From: Pseudomonas sp. ADAK13
GTDB lineage: Bacteria; Pseudomonadota; Gammaproteobacteria; Pseudomonadales; Pseudomonadaceae
Assembly: GCF_012935715.1 (NCBI RefSeq)
Contig: NZ_CP052860.1
Coordinates: 1,178,001 to 1,242,000 of the forward strand
Length of the DNA stretch: 64,000 nt
Direction: 5' to 3'
Shown here: positions 8,161 through 16,898 of the stretch, piece after piece
How positions within the stretch are numbered: position 1 is the stretch's first letter
How the letters are laid out: each line of letters starts with the position of its first letter
Program-made: the position numbers and the translations under genes
The notes under the pieces: generated by a model
The model's database searches: none
Told to the model about the DNA's origin: nothing
What the model saw: only the letters and a program-made list of their open reading frames with translations

Positions 8161-8886
8161 CTAGCGTTCAAGCCAGATAAGGGAGGCAAACCGACCCGTG
8201 CGCGGGCTGCGGCGGTAGGAATAGAAGCGGGGATCGGTCACCGTGCAGAAGCCGCCACCATAGACAGCAGTAACGCCACGGGCTGCGAGACGCAGGCGGG
8301 CTAACTGATAAATATCGGCCATGAACTTGCCCGGGTTCTGACTGGGGACGAACGCCGCAATCGTTTCCGGAAGTTGCTGCATAAAGGCTTCACGCACTTC
8401 CGGGCCGACTTCAAAGGCTTGCGGGCCAATCGCCGGGCCCAGCCACACCAGTACGTCGGCAGGCTCGGTATCCAGGCTTTCAACGGTCGCTTCCAATACG
8501 CCAGCGGCCAGCCCACGCCAGCCGGCATGGGCTGCGGCCACGCGGGTGCCGGCGCGATTGCAAAACAAGGCAGGCAGGCAATCTGCCGTCATTGATGTGC
8601 AGGCGATGCCAGGGGTGCTGGTCCAACTGCCATCTGCTTCGGCAGTCCGACTTGGATCCGCCTCAACCACACCAACACCGTGAACCTGACGCAACCAGGC
8701 CGGCTGAATATTGAAGGCGTCGGTAAGGCGACGGCGATTTTCAAGGACGGCGTCGAGACTGTCCTCGACATGATCGCCAAGGTTGAGGCTATCGAACGGC
8801 GCCACACTGACGCCGCCCGCACGGGTGGTAACACAGGCTTTCACCCCGGCCGGCGCGGGCCAGTCAGGAATCAGCCAGTCACTCAT
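8161..8886 (-). CDS. pgeF: Peptidoglycan editing factor PgeF (YfiH/DUF152, laccase-like)
   Basis: PgeF/YfiH removes L-Ser wrongly incorporated into muropeptide precursors. The family was formerly called polyphenol oxidase, and some members act on purine nucleosides. The 241-residue protein shows the metal-site residues in order: His69 (QVHGVGVVEAD), Cys103 (MTADCLPALF) and His120 (AAAHAGWRGLAAGV). Length is normal. The start overlaps the rluD stop by 4 nt, and clpB follows after about 150 bases. This is the conserved rluD-pgeF-clpB order. Confidence 0.93.
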   Translation of the reverse strand: MSDWLIPDWPAPAGVKACVTTRAGGVSVAPFDSLNLGDHVEDSLDAVLENRRRLTDAFNIQPAWLRQVHGVGVVEADPSRTAEADGSWTSTPGIACTSMTADCLPALFCNRAGTRVAAAHAGWRGLAAGVLEATVESLDTEPADVLVWLGPAIGPQAFEVGPEVREAFMQQLPETIAAFVPSQNPGKFMADIYQLARLRLAARGVTAVYGGGFCTVTDPRFYSYRRSPRTGRFASLIWLER

Positions 8887-9845
8887 CCGATAAACGCCTC
8901 GCGATCCTGCTTGAGCAGCGACAACAACCAGACAAAATCGTCTGGAAGTGGCGATTCCCAGCTCATCCGCTTACCGCTCGTCGGATGATCCAGCTCCAGG
9001 AAGCGGGCATGCAGCGCCTGGCGCGGGAAGGTCTTCAGCGAATCAACCATGGTTGCACTGGCCGCAGGCGGAATACGGAAGCGGCCACCGTAGGCCGGAT
9101 CTCCGACCAACGGGAAGTTGATGTGCGCCATGTGCACCCGAATCTGGTGGGTACGACCGGTTTCCAGCTTCACCCGCACGTGGGTGTGGGAGCGGAAACG
9201 CTCAAGTACACGGTAGTGGCTGACGGCCTGCTTGCCGCCTTCCATCACCGCCATGCGCTGGCGCTGCTGGCCGTGGCGACCGATCGGGGCATTGATTTTG
9301 CCACCCGCCGTTACCACACCGATCACGATGCATTCGTAGATCCGGCTGACGCTGCGGCTCTGCAGTTGTGTGACCAGCTGCGTCTGCGCCTGAATGGTCT
9401 TGGCCACCACCATAAGGCCGGTGGTGTCCTTGTCCAGACGGTGCACGATGCCGCAGCGCGGGACATTGATGATGTCCGGCACGTGGTGCAGCAAGGCATT
9501 GAGCAGGGTGCCATCAGCGTGCCCGGCGGCCGGGTGAACCACGAGGCCTGCGGGTTTATTGATCACCAGGATGTCGTCGTCTTCGTAGACGATGTCCAGT
9601 TCAATGTCCTGGGCGATCCATTCTCCCTGGGCTTCCTGCTCGGCATTCAGCTCAAGAATCGCACCACCATGGACTATGTCTCGCGGGCGGATAACCGCTC
9701 CATCCACAGTCAGGCGGCCGTCTTTGATCCAGGCGGAAAGGCGCGAGCGCGAGTGCTCAGCGAATAATTGTGCGGCGACTTGATCGAGGCGTTGGCCGCC
9801 CAATTCGGACGGCACCTCTGCGCGAAGTTCAATTTTATCGGACAT
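8883..9845 (-). CDS. rluD: 23S rRNA pseudouridine synthase RluD
   Basis: RluD makes pseudouridines 1911, 1915 and 1917 in helix 69 of 23S rRNA. The chosen ATG at 9845 gives 320 residues starting MSDKIELRAEVP, the usual length. A frame extension to 9929 has no family similarity. Residues about 15 to 75 form an S4 RNA-binding domain. The catalytic motif HRLDKDTTGLMVVAK places the nucleophilic Asp at 138. The gene is divergent from bamD, and this rluD/bamD divergent arrangement is conserved in pseudomonads. Confidence 0.96.
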   Translation of the reverse strand: MSDKIELRAEVPSELGGQRLDQVAAQLFAEHSRSRLSAWIKDGRLTVDGAVIRPRDIVHGGAILELNAEQEAQGEWIAQDIELDIVYEDDDILVINKPAGLVVHPAAGHADGTLLNALLHHVPDIINVPRCGIVHRLDKDTTGLMVVAKTIQAQTQLVTQLQSRSVSRIYECIVIGVVTAGGKINAPIGRHGQQRQRMAVMEGGKQAVSHYRVLERFRSHTHVRVKLETGRTHQIRVHMAHINFPLVGDPAYGGRFRIPPAASATMVDSLKTFPRQALHARFLELDHPTSGKRMSWESPLPDDFVWLLSLLKQDREAFIG

Positions 9846-9994
9846 GCTCAGACTAGGCGTGGCACAGCCTTTGGTTTCGGCTGCGCGCTTGTGGTTAAAT
9901 ACGGCGTCTTTTGCCCCGAGGCTTTCCAAGGGGCGCTCATCATAACAGGACGGCCCCGCCCAAGACAGCGGCCGTCATAGGGACGCAAGCCGCC

Positions 9995-11020
9995 ATGCAA
10001 GTGAAACACCTGCTGCTGATCGCCATCCTCGCCATGACTGCTGCTTGCTCGTCAACAAAGGAAGTCGTCGACGAAAACCTGAGCGAGGTCGAGCTGTACC
10101 AACAAGCTCAGACCGACCTGAACAACCACAGCTACACCAGCGCCACGGCAAAGCTGAAGGCACTGGAGTCGCGGTATCCGTTCGGGCGCTACGCCGACCA
10201 GGCCCAGCTCGAGCTGATCTACGCCAACTACAAGAACGCCGAGCCGGAAGCTGCCAAGTCCGCCGCCGAGCGTTTTATCCGCCTGCACCCGCAACACCCG
10301 AACGTGGACTACGCCTACTACCTCAAGGGCCTGACCTCGTTTGACCAGGACGTTGGCCTGCTGGCGCGCTTCCTGCCGCTGGACATGACCAAGCGTGACC
10401 CGGGCGCTGCCCGCGACTCCTACAACGAGTTTGCCCAGCTGACCAGCCGCTACCCCAACAGCCGCTACGCGCCTGACGCCAAGCAGCGCATGATCTACCT
10501 GCGCAACCTGCTGGCTTCCTACGAGATCCACGTAGCCCACTACTACCTGACCCGTCAGGCGTATGTCGCTGCCGCGAACCGTGGCCGCTATGTAGTGGAA
10601 AACTTCCAGGAAACCCCGTCCGTGGGTGACGGCCTGGCCGTGATGACCGAGGCTTACCAGCGCCTGCACCTGGACGCCCTGGCCGCTACCAGCCTGGAAA
10701 CCCTGAAGCTCAACTACCCGGACCACCCAAGCCTGAAGGACGGCCAGTTCGTACCGCAGGTAGCCGAAGCGGACAACCGCTCGTGGTTGAGCAAATACAC
10801 CCTGGGCCTGATCGAGTCCCGTCCACCGCTGCCGCCGGGCGAAACCCGCGCCAACCAGGACATTATCAAGCAATACCAGGACGCCAAGGATTCGATTCCA
10901 TCGGACCTCAAGCCTCGTGACGAAAACGGCGACATTATCGAAGAGCAAGGGCCTCAAGCCCTGGGCAACAACGAAGACCGCTCGTGGTTCAGCTACATGA
11001 CTTTCGGTATCTTTGACTGA
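9995..11020 (+). CDS. bamD: Outer membrane assembly lipoprotein BamD (ComL)
   Basis: BamD is the essential lipoprotein of the BAM complex, which folds beta-barrel proteins into the outer membrane. The 341-residue product begins [18 protein letters not shown], so the lipidated cysteine is residue 18. ATG 9995 gives the correct lipoprotein signal, while the longer frame from 9911 does not. The N-terminal two thirds show tetratricopeptide-like helical repeats ([18 protein letters not shown] and similar). The C-terminal third (SYMTFGIFD end) is an extension longer than in E. coli and usual in Pseudomonas. A strong terminator follows. Confidence 0.96.
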   Translation: MQVKHLLLIAILAMTAACSSTKEVVDENLSEVELYQQAQTDLNNHSYTSATAKLKALESRYPFGRYADQAQLELIYANYKNAEPEAAKSAAERFIRLHPQHPNVDYAYYLKGLTSFDQDVGLLARFLPLDMTKRDPGAARDSYNEFAQLTSRYPNSRYAPDAKQRMIYLRNLLASYEIHVAHYYLTRQAYVAAANRGRYVVENFQETPSVGDGLAVMTEAYQRLHLDALAATSLETLKLNYPDHPSLKDGQFVPQVAEADNRSWLSKYTLGLIESRPPLPPGETRANQDIIKQYQDAKDSIPSDLKPRDENGDIIEEQGPQALGNNEDRSWFSYMTFGIFD

Positions 11021-11036
11021 TTTTTCGCTGCGATGC

Positions 11037-11069
11037 AAAAAAGGGAGACCCTCGGGTCTCCCTTTTTTT
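11037..11069. terminator. Bidirectional intrinsic terminator after bamD
   Basis: A perfect stem GGGAGACC/GGTCTCCC (11043-11062) is flanked by an A run on the left and seven T on the right. It can therefore work in both directions. It ends bamD. Confidence 0.9.
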
Positions 11070-11147
11070 GCCTGCGATTTAATTCCGCTGTGCGCCTGTC
11101 ACGTCCTTGGCTAAACTGCTGAATTCCTTGTCGAGAAGCTGCCCACC

Positions 11148-11381
11148 ATGGTTCGTCTACTGTTCTGGATTGCCGTTATTGCTGCCGCGGTATGGTTTTG
11201 GCGCAAATTCAAAAGCCCGGCCGCCAAACAGCAGCGGCCCAGCGAACCCGGCACGATCCAGATGGTGCGTTGCGCCCACTGCGGTCTTCACCTGCCACAG
11301 GACCGAGCCTTGAGCCTGCGCCAGGAATGGTATTGCACCCAGGCGCATCTGGAGCAAGGGCCGAAGGCTATCCAGCGCTGA
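11148..11381 (+). CDS. PP0621 family small membrane-anchored zinc-ribbon-like protein
   Basis: Conserved Pseudomonas protein of 77 residues and unknown function, recognised as the PP0621 family. It has one N-terminal transmembrane helix (LLFWIAVIAAAVWFW, residues 4 to 18), then a basic linker. The soluble part contains Cys-Ala-His-Cys-Gly (CAHCGLHLPQDRAL) and a later CTQAHLEQG. Three cysteines and several histidines look like a metal-binding ribbon. It overlaps the end of the convergent thiO gene by 14 nt. In P. aeruginosa pilS and pilR lie between bamD and thiO; here only this gene does. Confidence 0.85.
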   Translation: MVRLLFWIAVIAAAVWFWRKFKSPAAKQQRPSEPGTIQMVRCAHCGLHLPQDRALSLRQEWYCTQAHLEQGPKAIQR

Positions 11382-12477
11382 TTCGGCCTGCCGGCGCGTA
11401 CGGTGTCGGATCAATGATCGGCTGACGCCCCAGCAATAAATCGGCGAACAACTGGCAGGACGCCGGCGCCAGCACCAGGCCATTGCGGTAATGCCCGCAG
11501 TTGAGCCACAGCCCTTCAAACCCGGGCACCTTGCCAATATAGGGAATGCCTTCCGGCGAGCCGGGCCGCAAGCCGGCCCAATGTCCCACCACTTGAGCAT
11601 CGGCCAGGGCCGGGATCAACTCGACGGCAGAGGCCTTCAGGCTTTCCAGCGCGGAATCGGTGGGGGTCTTGTCGAAGCCTTCATGCTCCAGCGTGCTGCC
11701 GATCAGAATGTGCCCGTCGCGCCGGGGAATCGCATAACGACCCTTTGCCAGGACCATGCACGACAAAAAGTCCGACGCGCATTTGTACAAGATCATCTGG
11801 CCCTTGACTGGCTCCACGGGCAGCGCCAACCCCAGGCTGCCCAGTAACTCACCGCTCCAGGCACCGGCGGCGAGCACTACCTGATTACCACGGATCGGCC
11901 CAAGCGCCGTGTTCACACCAACAATCTTCCCACCTTCCTGAATAAACCCATCAACCGCGCACTGCTCGTGAATCGTCACGCCTGGCAGGGCCAACAAGGC
12001 CGCCTTGAGGGATTTGACCAGTCGCGGATTACGCACATTGGCCACATCCGCCATATAGATCGCCTGGGAAAACCCGGTACCCAACACCGGCACAGCGTCA
12101 TGGGCAGCTGAAACATCCACCTTGCTCAACGGACGGCCTTCGCGGGCGGCCCAGGCAAGCGCCTCGGCTTCATCGTCCAGATCCAACCAATACAGGCCCG
12201 TGGTGTGAACTTCCGGATCAACGCCAGTCGCTGCAAACAGACGCTCCGCGAGTTGCGGGTAAAAGTCCTGGGACCAATGCGCCAGGGCAGTTACCGCCGG
12301 GCTGTAGCGCCACGGGTACAGTGGGGAAACAATGCCGCCGCCTGCCCACGAAGACTCCTGCCCGACCGCCGAACGATCCAGCAGCACCACCGCCTGCCCC
12401 TGGGTCGCCAGGTTGAACGCCGTCAACAACCCGATTACCCCACCACCCACAACCACTACTTGCTGTTGCTTAGCCAT
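11368..12477 (-). CDS. thiO: Glycine oxidase ThiO
   Basis: ThiO is a flavoenzyme that oxidises glycine to iminoglycine for the thiazole half of thiamine. I chose ATG 12477, giving 369 residues beginning MAKQQQVVVVGGGVIGLLTA with the FAD dinucleotide-binding Gly-x-Gly-x-x-Gly motif at about residues 11 to 16. The C-terminal GLRPGSPEGIPYIGKVPGFEGL and GHYRNGLVLAPAS regions are typical of the D-amino-acid oxidase/glycine oxidase family. It lies just downstream of the pilin cluster on the same strand, but nothing suggests a functional link. No thiamine riboswitch is visible. Confidence 0.9.
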   Translation of the reverse strand: MAKQQQVVVVGGGVIGLLTAFNLATQGQAVVLLDRSAVGQESSWAGGGIVSPLYPWRYSPAVTALAHWSQDFYPQLAERLFAATGVDPEVHTTGLYWLDLDDEAEALAWAAREGRPLSKVDVSAAHDAVPVLGTGFSQAIYMADVANVRNPRLVKSLKAALLALPGVTIHEQCAVDGFIQEGGKIVGVNTALGPIRGNQVVLAAGAWSGELLGSLGLALPVEPVKGQMILYKCASDFLSCMVLAKGRYAIPRRDGHILIGSTLEHEGFDKTPTDSALESLKASAVELIPALADAQVVGHWAGLRPGSPEGIPYIGKVPGFEGLWLNCGHYRNGLVLAPASCQLFADLLLGRQPIIDPTPYAPAGRISAG

Positions 12478-12539
12478 TGTTCGATCCAGCCGATAAAAAG
12501 AAAAAGGCACGCCCGGCGCCCAATCGTCCAGCTTCCTCA

Positions 12540-12941
12540 TCATTGCCCCCAGCACGCCTTGCGGGTCATATCAGGCGCGGCTCCCGGATTGCTTCGCGCA
12601 CCGGTACTGCTCAGGCTGAAGGCGGCACAGGGATCGCCGGCCATCACCGAGTCAATCGCCGGTGTGGCAAGCAGAATGAAATCCTGAGGGTTCAATGCAG
12701 GGGTGATTCTATAGCGATCATTGCCGGCGATGACGCCGGTCGCATCAATAAAAGTGCCGTTCCTCGCGTAATAGCGCTCAAGGAGTTGGGCCTGTTCAGT
12801 CAGCAACCCGGCAATTTCCGCACGATAGACCTTTTTCATATGGCTGGTATACCCGGGATAGGCAACCCCTGCCAGGAGGCCGATGATCGCCACGGCGATC
12901 AATAATTCGATCAGGGTGAAGCCTGTGCAATCCTTGCTCAT
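12540..12941 (-). CDS. pilE: Minor type IV pilin PilE
   Basis: Minor pilin of 133 residues that would prime or be incorporated into type IV pili. It has a short leader, then the prepilin peptidase site Gly|Phe with FTLIELLIAVAIIGLLAGVA, including Glu at mature position 5. Tyr-Pro-Gly-Tyr follows the helix. Two C-terminal cysteines (DPCAAF and KACWGQ) could close the pilin D-loop. I preferred ATG 12941, with AGGTGA 8 nt upstream, over the GTG at 12953 that abuts the pilX stop. It is the last gene of pilV-pilW-pilX-pilE; pilY1 and pilY2, which precede pilE in P. aeruginosa, are absent. Confidence 0.88.
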   Translation of the reverse strand: MSKDCTGFTLIELLIAVAIIGLLAGVAYPGYTSHMKKVYRAEIAGLLTEQAQLLERYYARNGTFIDATGVIAGNDRYRITPALNPQDFILLATPAIDSVMAGDPCAAFSLSSTGARSNPGAAPDMTRKACWGQ

Positions 12942-12953
12942 CGTGCTGTTCAC

Positions 12954-13481
12954 CTATTGAAGTTGCCGCCACATGATTCGTCGAAAACGCTCATCGGGGC
13001 CGCTGCCGACGCGCGCATACACAGATTCCAGGACCGATCGCGAGTGACCACTGACACCCACCGACGTCACGCGATAGAGAGTGGCCTGGATGTCTGCCGG
13101 GAGATGGGCCAAGCCCGTCCCCGGCCCCAGGTTTTGAATACCGTAGATGCCATCCTTCATCCCGATCCAAGTGACCGTCGACACGGGGTTCGTCCCGGGC
13201 CCCGCGACCGAAACCGACTCGGCAGGTGGCGCGCACGCGGCAATCGAGCGACAAGGGTGCAGGGCAAACCCGGGCGCCTGCACCACAGACTCGCCAAGCC
13301 TGAGGCCGCTTTCGGCCAGCTGAAACGACTGGTTGCGCTGGCGAACACCGCCGGTCATTTTTTCTTGCGAGATTGCCCCCTCCATCGAAGACAACCCGAG
13401 CAGCGCCAACAGCAGCAGAAAGACCAGGCTGATCAGCAACACCATGCCTGCCTGCCTTGAACGGGAGAAGTCATAAACCAT
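12954..13481 (-). CDS. pilX: Minor type IV pilin PilX
   Basis: Minor pilin of 175 residues with a PilX N-terminal domain. The leader ends in QAG|MVLLISLVFLLLLALLGLSS. As is common for PilX/GspK-like pilins, mature position 5 is not Glu, which fits a position at the pilus tip. A central SFQLAESGLRLGESVV segment is the family's second signature. It starts 7 nt after the pilW stop, and the pilE frame begins right after its own stop, so the four pilin genes are one operon. PilX family proteins initiate pilus assembly with PilV and PilW. Confidence 0.85.
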   Translation of the reverse strand: MVYDFSRSRQAGMVLLISLVFLLLLALLGLSSMEGAISQEKMTGGVRQRNQSFQLAESGLRLGESVVQAPGFALHPCRSIAACAPPAESVSVAGPGTNPVSTVTWIGMKDGIYGIQNLGPGTGLAHLPADIQATLYRVTSVGVSGHSRSVLESVYARVGSGPDERFRRIMWRQLQ

Positions 13482-13488
13482 GGGCCCG

Positions 13489-14196
13489 CTACTCCAGACG
13501 ATTACGCAGCGCCGCTACAACGCTATAGGTCTGGTCTTTCACCAACCCCGCCGGATCCTGAAGCGTCAGTAAAATCCGCACACTACGTATCAGCGACTCA
13601 TCGCCGGGGTTGGGATCATATCGGGTGACAACCGTCGAGCCCGCCTTCCCGGCCACCCCGAAACTGATATCGAACGCCCCCACGTTATCCACAAGCACCG
13701 CCTTGCTCGGGGCCGCCAGCGTGCTGAACTTCAATTGCCCGCCCTCGAAGGTGTACGTCAGCCTGCGCAGTGGAAAGCGGATCTGCCCGGGCGCGGGTGC
13801 CGGCGCGCTCCCCGCATAGGCTTGGGCAGCAACGGTGCAGTCGGAGAGCACTGTCCAATCGGGCTTGCTGCCGCCCTCTCCGACGTCAGCGGTCACCAGC
13901 GTCAGAGACCGGGAGCTGCCGGTGGCACTCCAGCCGATGGGCCGATCGAAACCCGCAGGCGCGTTGCTGATCGAGGCCGTGGACAGGCAACCGAACATGC
14001 CTGCCTGGCGTATTTCCTGAATCAGCTTGCCGAGGACGAACCGTGCATCATCCTGCAGCAGCGAAGCTGCACGCTGACTGGCATGAGTGATTCGGGAGCT
14101 GAGCGCAATCTGCGTCACGCCCAGGATCAGCACCAGGCCGAGGGCCAATGCCAGCAGCATCTCCACCAGACTGAAACCGCGACCTGGGCATCTCAT
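13489..14196 (-). CDS. pilW: Minor type IV pilin PilW
   Basis: Minor pilin of 235 residues. ATG 14196 gives MRCPGRG|FSLVEMLLALALGLVLILG, with a 7-residue leader, the prepilin peptidase site after Gly7 and Glu at mature position 5. The region QRAASLLQDDARFVLGKLIQEIRQAGMFG after the helix is split here in description but is the typical PilW signature. A longer frame to 14286 has no leader-like start. The gene overlaps the pilV stop by 4 nt. A few Cys residues (MFGCLST and LSDCTVAAQ) may form a disulfide. Confidence 0.88.
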   Translation of the reverse strand: MRCPGRGFSLVEMLLALALGLVLILGVTQIALSSRITHASQRAASLLQDDARFVLGKLIQEIRQAGMFGCLSTASISNAPAGFDRPIGWSATGSSRSLTLVTADVGEGGSKPDWTVLSDCTVAAQAYAGSAPAPAPGQIRFPLRRLTYTFEGGQLKFSTLAAPSKAVLVDNVGAFDISFGVAGKAGSTVVTRYDPNPGDESLIRSVRILLTLQDPAGLVKDQTYSVVAALRNRLE

Positions 14197-14669
14197 GGCC
14201 GCACCCTCGGGTCGACGGCAACCCGACTGGTCAGGGTAAATGTTTCCCGGGCCCCTTGAGCCTTCGCGCCACGGGAGTCGTCCCAACTGATACTGATCGT
14301 CACCTCGCGCTGATTGACCACCACCGAACCCTTGGCGCTCTCCCCGGCAAATCCTGCGATGTTGGCTTCGAAATCGTGCAGGTCCAGATCACGGACACTC
14401 GCGACCGAAGTACTCGCAGGCGCGCGCTCGCTCTGTGCCCACGAATAATCGGCACCGGAGTTGGCACGGATCCGGTCAAGCATGTCGTACGCAATGAAAC
14501 TGGCCTGACTGGTCATCCTGGAACTGTCGGTGTATTTCAACGAATTGAGCTGAATCACCGCCGCCCCCAGCAGGCCAATGGCCAGGATCAGTACAGACAC
14601 CAAAACCTCGACCAGGGTCATCCCGACCTGGGTCGGTCGAGGGTGAAATATTGCAGGGCACGTATTCAT
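14193..14669 (-). CDS. pilV: Minor type IV pilin PilV
   Basis: Minor pilin, first gene of the minus-strand pilin operon. From ATG 14669 the leader is 16 residues, ending PTQVG, then MTLVEVLVSVLILAIGLLG with Glu at mature position 5. An in-frame ATG at 14681 is an alternative; neither has a convincing ribosome-binding site. The region after the helix (DMLDRIRANS) is typical of PilV. With PilW, PilX and PilE it should form the minor pilin tip complex. The intergenic region 14670-14890 separates it from the divergent fimT-like gene and probably holds both promoters, but I could not define them. Confidence 0.85.
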   Translation of the reverse strand: MNTCPAIFHPRPTQVGMTLVEVLVSVLILAIGLLGAAVIQLNSLKYTDSSRMTSQASFIAYDMLDRIRANSGADYSWAQSERAPASTSVASVRDLDLHDFEANIAGFAGESAKGSVVVNQREVTISISWDDSRGAKAQGARETFTLTSRVAVDPRVRP

Positions 14670-14890
14670 TACCGTCGCCATCCATGTCGAAGGTCGTCAA
14701 AAAAAGCAGCGGGAAATCCGCAGTGCGACGCAAGACTAGCGCCGGTCTTGCCCAAGCGCTGCACCCCGGAACAAAGCGAAATACTTTGGACTAAATGGCC
14801 ACCATTCGACGCCCCGTCCCGGGCGCTATAACTATGTCTGCCATCCGGCACCGACTGAAAAAGCACACCGCGTCCACGGAGGGACGGCAC

Positions 14891-15472
14891 ATGAAACAAC
14901 GAGGTTTCTCGCTGATCGAGCTGATACTGGGCCTGTTCCTGAGCGGCATCCTGGCCAATCTGGCAGTGCCGAGCCTCAAGGGGCTGCTTGAGTCGCAACG
15001 ACGCCAGGGCGCCGCCGAATCCCTTGCCAGCGGGGTGCGTTATGCGCGCACGGAAGCCATCGCACGCAATCGCACGGTGGTCATCCATGCATTGGACGAT
15101 GACTGGAGTCGGGGATGGAGGGTAATACTGGACCTGAACGGTCGCGGCCATCTGGACGACGACAACCCGGTGCTGCTGGAGCGCCAGGACAGTGGGCAGA
15201 TACCAATTGTGGGGAATACCCCGGTGAGAACCCAGATACGCTTCAGCGGCCTGGGTGAACCGCTGCTATCAGCAGGGGCGTTCAGTGCTGGCACGGTTCA
15301 CGTGTGTGCCACGGACCAGCAATTGAGCCTGTATCAGATAGTGCTGGCAGCCAGCGGGCGCATCAGCCTGCGCAGTAACAAGACCGAGCAGGCGTTGTGC
15401 CGGGGCTACGCCGGCACGTTGGGGCTCAGAGCAGCGAACGAACCCGCAGCTCCTTGGGCATGGAGAAAGTGA
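14891..15472 (+). CDS. fimT: GspH/FimT family pseudopilin
   Basis: Product of 193 residues starting [22 protein letters not shown], with a 5-residue leader, prepilin peptidase site and Glu5. The central [22 protein letters not shown] is the GspH/FimT domain signature. ATG 14891 is preceded by GGAGGGA. It could be FimT or FimU of the minor pilin set; in P. aeruginosa both lie upstream of pilV on the same strand, whereas here the single copy is divergent. Its last 47 nt overlap the convergent ispH gene. I use the FimT name for the family, and orthology is not certain. Confidence 0.8.
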   Translation: MKQRGFSLIELILGLFLSGILANLAVPSLKGLLESQRRQGAAESLASGVRYARTEAIARNRTVVIHALDDDWSRGWRVILDLNGRGHLDDDNPVLLERQDSGQIPIVGNTPVRTQIRFSGLGEPLLSAGAFSAGTVHVCATDQQLSLYQIVLAASGRISLRSNKTEQALCRGYAGTLGLRAANEPAAPWAWRK

Positions 15473-16373
15473 TGTTCTCTTCACGACCAGCCAGCTCATC
15501 GGCACCGGTTGCGCCCCAGGCCTGCAATTGTTGAATCACGCCACGCACCAGCACTTCCGGGGCCGAGGCACCCGCAGTGATACCAATGCGCTCGACACCG
15601 TCGAACCAGCTGCGCTGCATGTCTTCGGCACCATCGATCAGGTAGGCCGGAGTCGCCATGCGCTCGGCCAGCTCGCGCAGCCGATTGGAGTTGGAACTGT
15701 TCGGACTGCCCACCACCAGTACTACGTCGCATTCGTCAGCCAATTGCTTGACCGCATCCTGGCGGTTTTGCGTGGCGTAGCAGATGTCATCCTTGCGTGG
15801 CCCGCCGATGGCCGGGAAACGCGAGCGCAAGGCATCGATGACGCGGCTTGTGTCATCCATGGACAAGGTGGTCTGGGTGACGAAGGCCAGCTTTTCAGGG
15901 TTGTGCACCTGCAAGGCGGCGACGTCTTTTTCATCCTCTACCAGGTAGATCGCGCCGCCATTACTGGCGTCGTACTGGCCCATGGTGCCTTCGACTTCCG
16001 GGTGACCGGCGTGGCCGATCAGGATGCATTCACGACCATCACGGCTGTAGCGCGCAACTTCGATGTGCACCTTGGTCACCAGCGGGCAGGTAGCGTCGAA
16101 CACTTTCAGGCCACGGCCTGCAGCTTCAGTACGCACCGCCTGGGAAACGCCGTGGGCGCTGAAGATGACGATAACGTCGTCCGGCACCTGGTCCAGTTCT
16201 TCAACGAAGATGGCGCCGCGACTGCGCAGGTCTTCGACCACGAATTTGTTATGGACGACTTCATGACGCACATAAATCGGCGGCCCGAAGACTTCCAGGG
16301 CGCGGTTGACGATTTCAATCGCCCGGTCCACGCCGGCGCAGAAGCCACGGGGGTTGGCGAGTTTGATTTGCAT
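15426..16373 (-). CDS. ispH: 4-hydroxy-3-methylbut-2-enyl diphosphate reductase IspH
   Basis: IspH (LytB) is the last enzyme of the MEP pathway, reducing HMBPP to IPP and DMAPP with a [4Fe-4S] cluster. The 315-residue protein from ATG 16373 has the three cluster cysteines in context: Cys12 in [13 protein letters not shown], Cys about 96 in DATCPLVTK, and Cys about 197 in [11 protein letters not shown]. An upstream frame extension to 16412 is not conserved. It follows fkpB in the ileS-lspA-fkpB-ispH operon of pseudomonads. Confidence 0.97.
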   Translation of the reverse strand: MQIKLANPRGFCAGVDRAIEIVNRALEVFGPPIYVRHEVVHNKFVVEDLRSRGAIFVEELDQVPDDVIVIFSAHGVSQAVRTEAAGRGLKVFDATCPLVTKVHIEVARYSRDGRECILIGHAGHPEVEGTMGQYDASNGGAIYLVEDEKDVAALQVHNPEKLAFVTQTTLSMDDTSRVIDALRSRFPAIGGPRKDDICYATQNRQDAVKQLADECDVVLVVGSPNSSNSNRLRELAERMATPAYLIDGAEDMQRSWFDGVERIGITAGASAPEVLVRGVIQQLQAWGATGADELAGREENITFSMPKELRVRSLL

Positions 16374-16445
16374 GCTGTGCCTCGTGTCTTGCAACGCAAG
16401 AAATTGGAACATTGCGGCGCCGTTTACCAGCGCCGGCTTCGTCAG

Positions 16446-16898
16446 TCAGAGCGCTTTAACGTCGATGATTTCAACATCAAAGGTCAAGGTTTTCCCGGCC
16501 AACGGGTGGTTGAAGTCGATGGTCACTTGCGCGTCATCAAAGGCTTTCACCACACCTGGCAGCTCGGTATTCGCCGCATCATTGAAGATCACCAGCAAGC
16601 CTTCCGACAGCTCCATGTCCTGGAACTGCGAACGCGGGATGATCTGCACGTTTTGCGGGTTGGGCTGGCCAAAGGCGTTTTCCGGCAGGATCTGCAGGTT
16701 GCGCTTGTCGCCGGCCTTGAAACCGAACAGGGCCGCTTCGAAACCCGGCAGCAGGTTGCCGTCACCGACCTTGAAGGTCGCCGGGGCCTTGTCGAACGTG
16801 CTGTCGACCGTGTCGCCATTCTCCAGGCGCAATGCGAAATGCAAGGTGACTTCCGTGTTCTGGCCGATGCGTTGCTCAGCCAATACCTGTTCAGTCAT
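16446..16898 (-). CDS. fkpB: FKBP-type peptidyl-prolyl isomerase FkpB (SlpA)
   Basis: Small cytosolic peptidyl-prolyl cis-trans isomerase of the SlpA/SlyD-like FKBP group. From ATG 16898 it has 150 residues: an FKBP core (VTLHFALRLENGDTVDSTFD at residues about 17 to 36) and a FKVGDGNLLPGFEAALFG motif. An insert-in-flap domain (about residues 70 to 125) carries the GQPNPQNVQIIPRSQF segment. It lacks the His-rich tail of SlyD. The start overlaps the lspA stop by 8 nt. Confidence 0.92.
   Translation of the reverse strand: MTEQVLAEQRIGQNTEVTLHFALRLENGDTVDSTFDKAPATFKVGDGNLLPGFEAALFGFKAGDKRNLQILPENAFGQPNPQNVQIIPRSQFQDMELSEGLLVIFNDAANTELPGVVKAFDDAQVTIDFNHPLAGKTLTFDVEIIDVKAL

Noticed and set aside
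11368..12477. Thiamine riboswitch before thiO
   Set aside because: No THI-box-like conserved blocks could be found between pilE and thiO.
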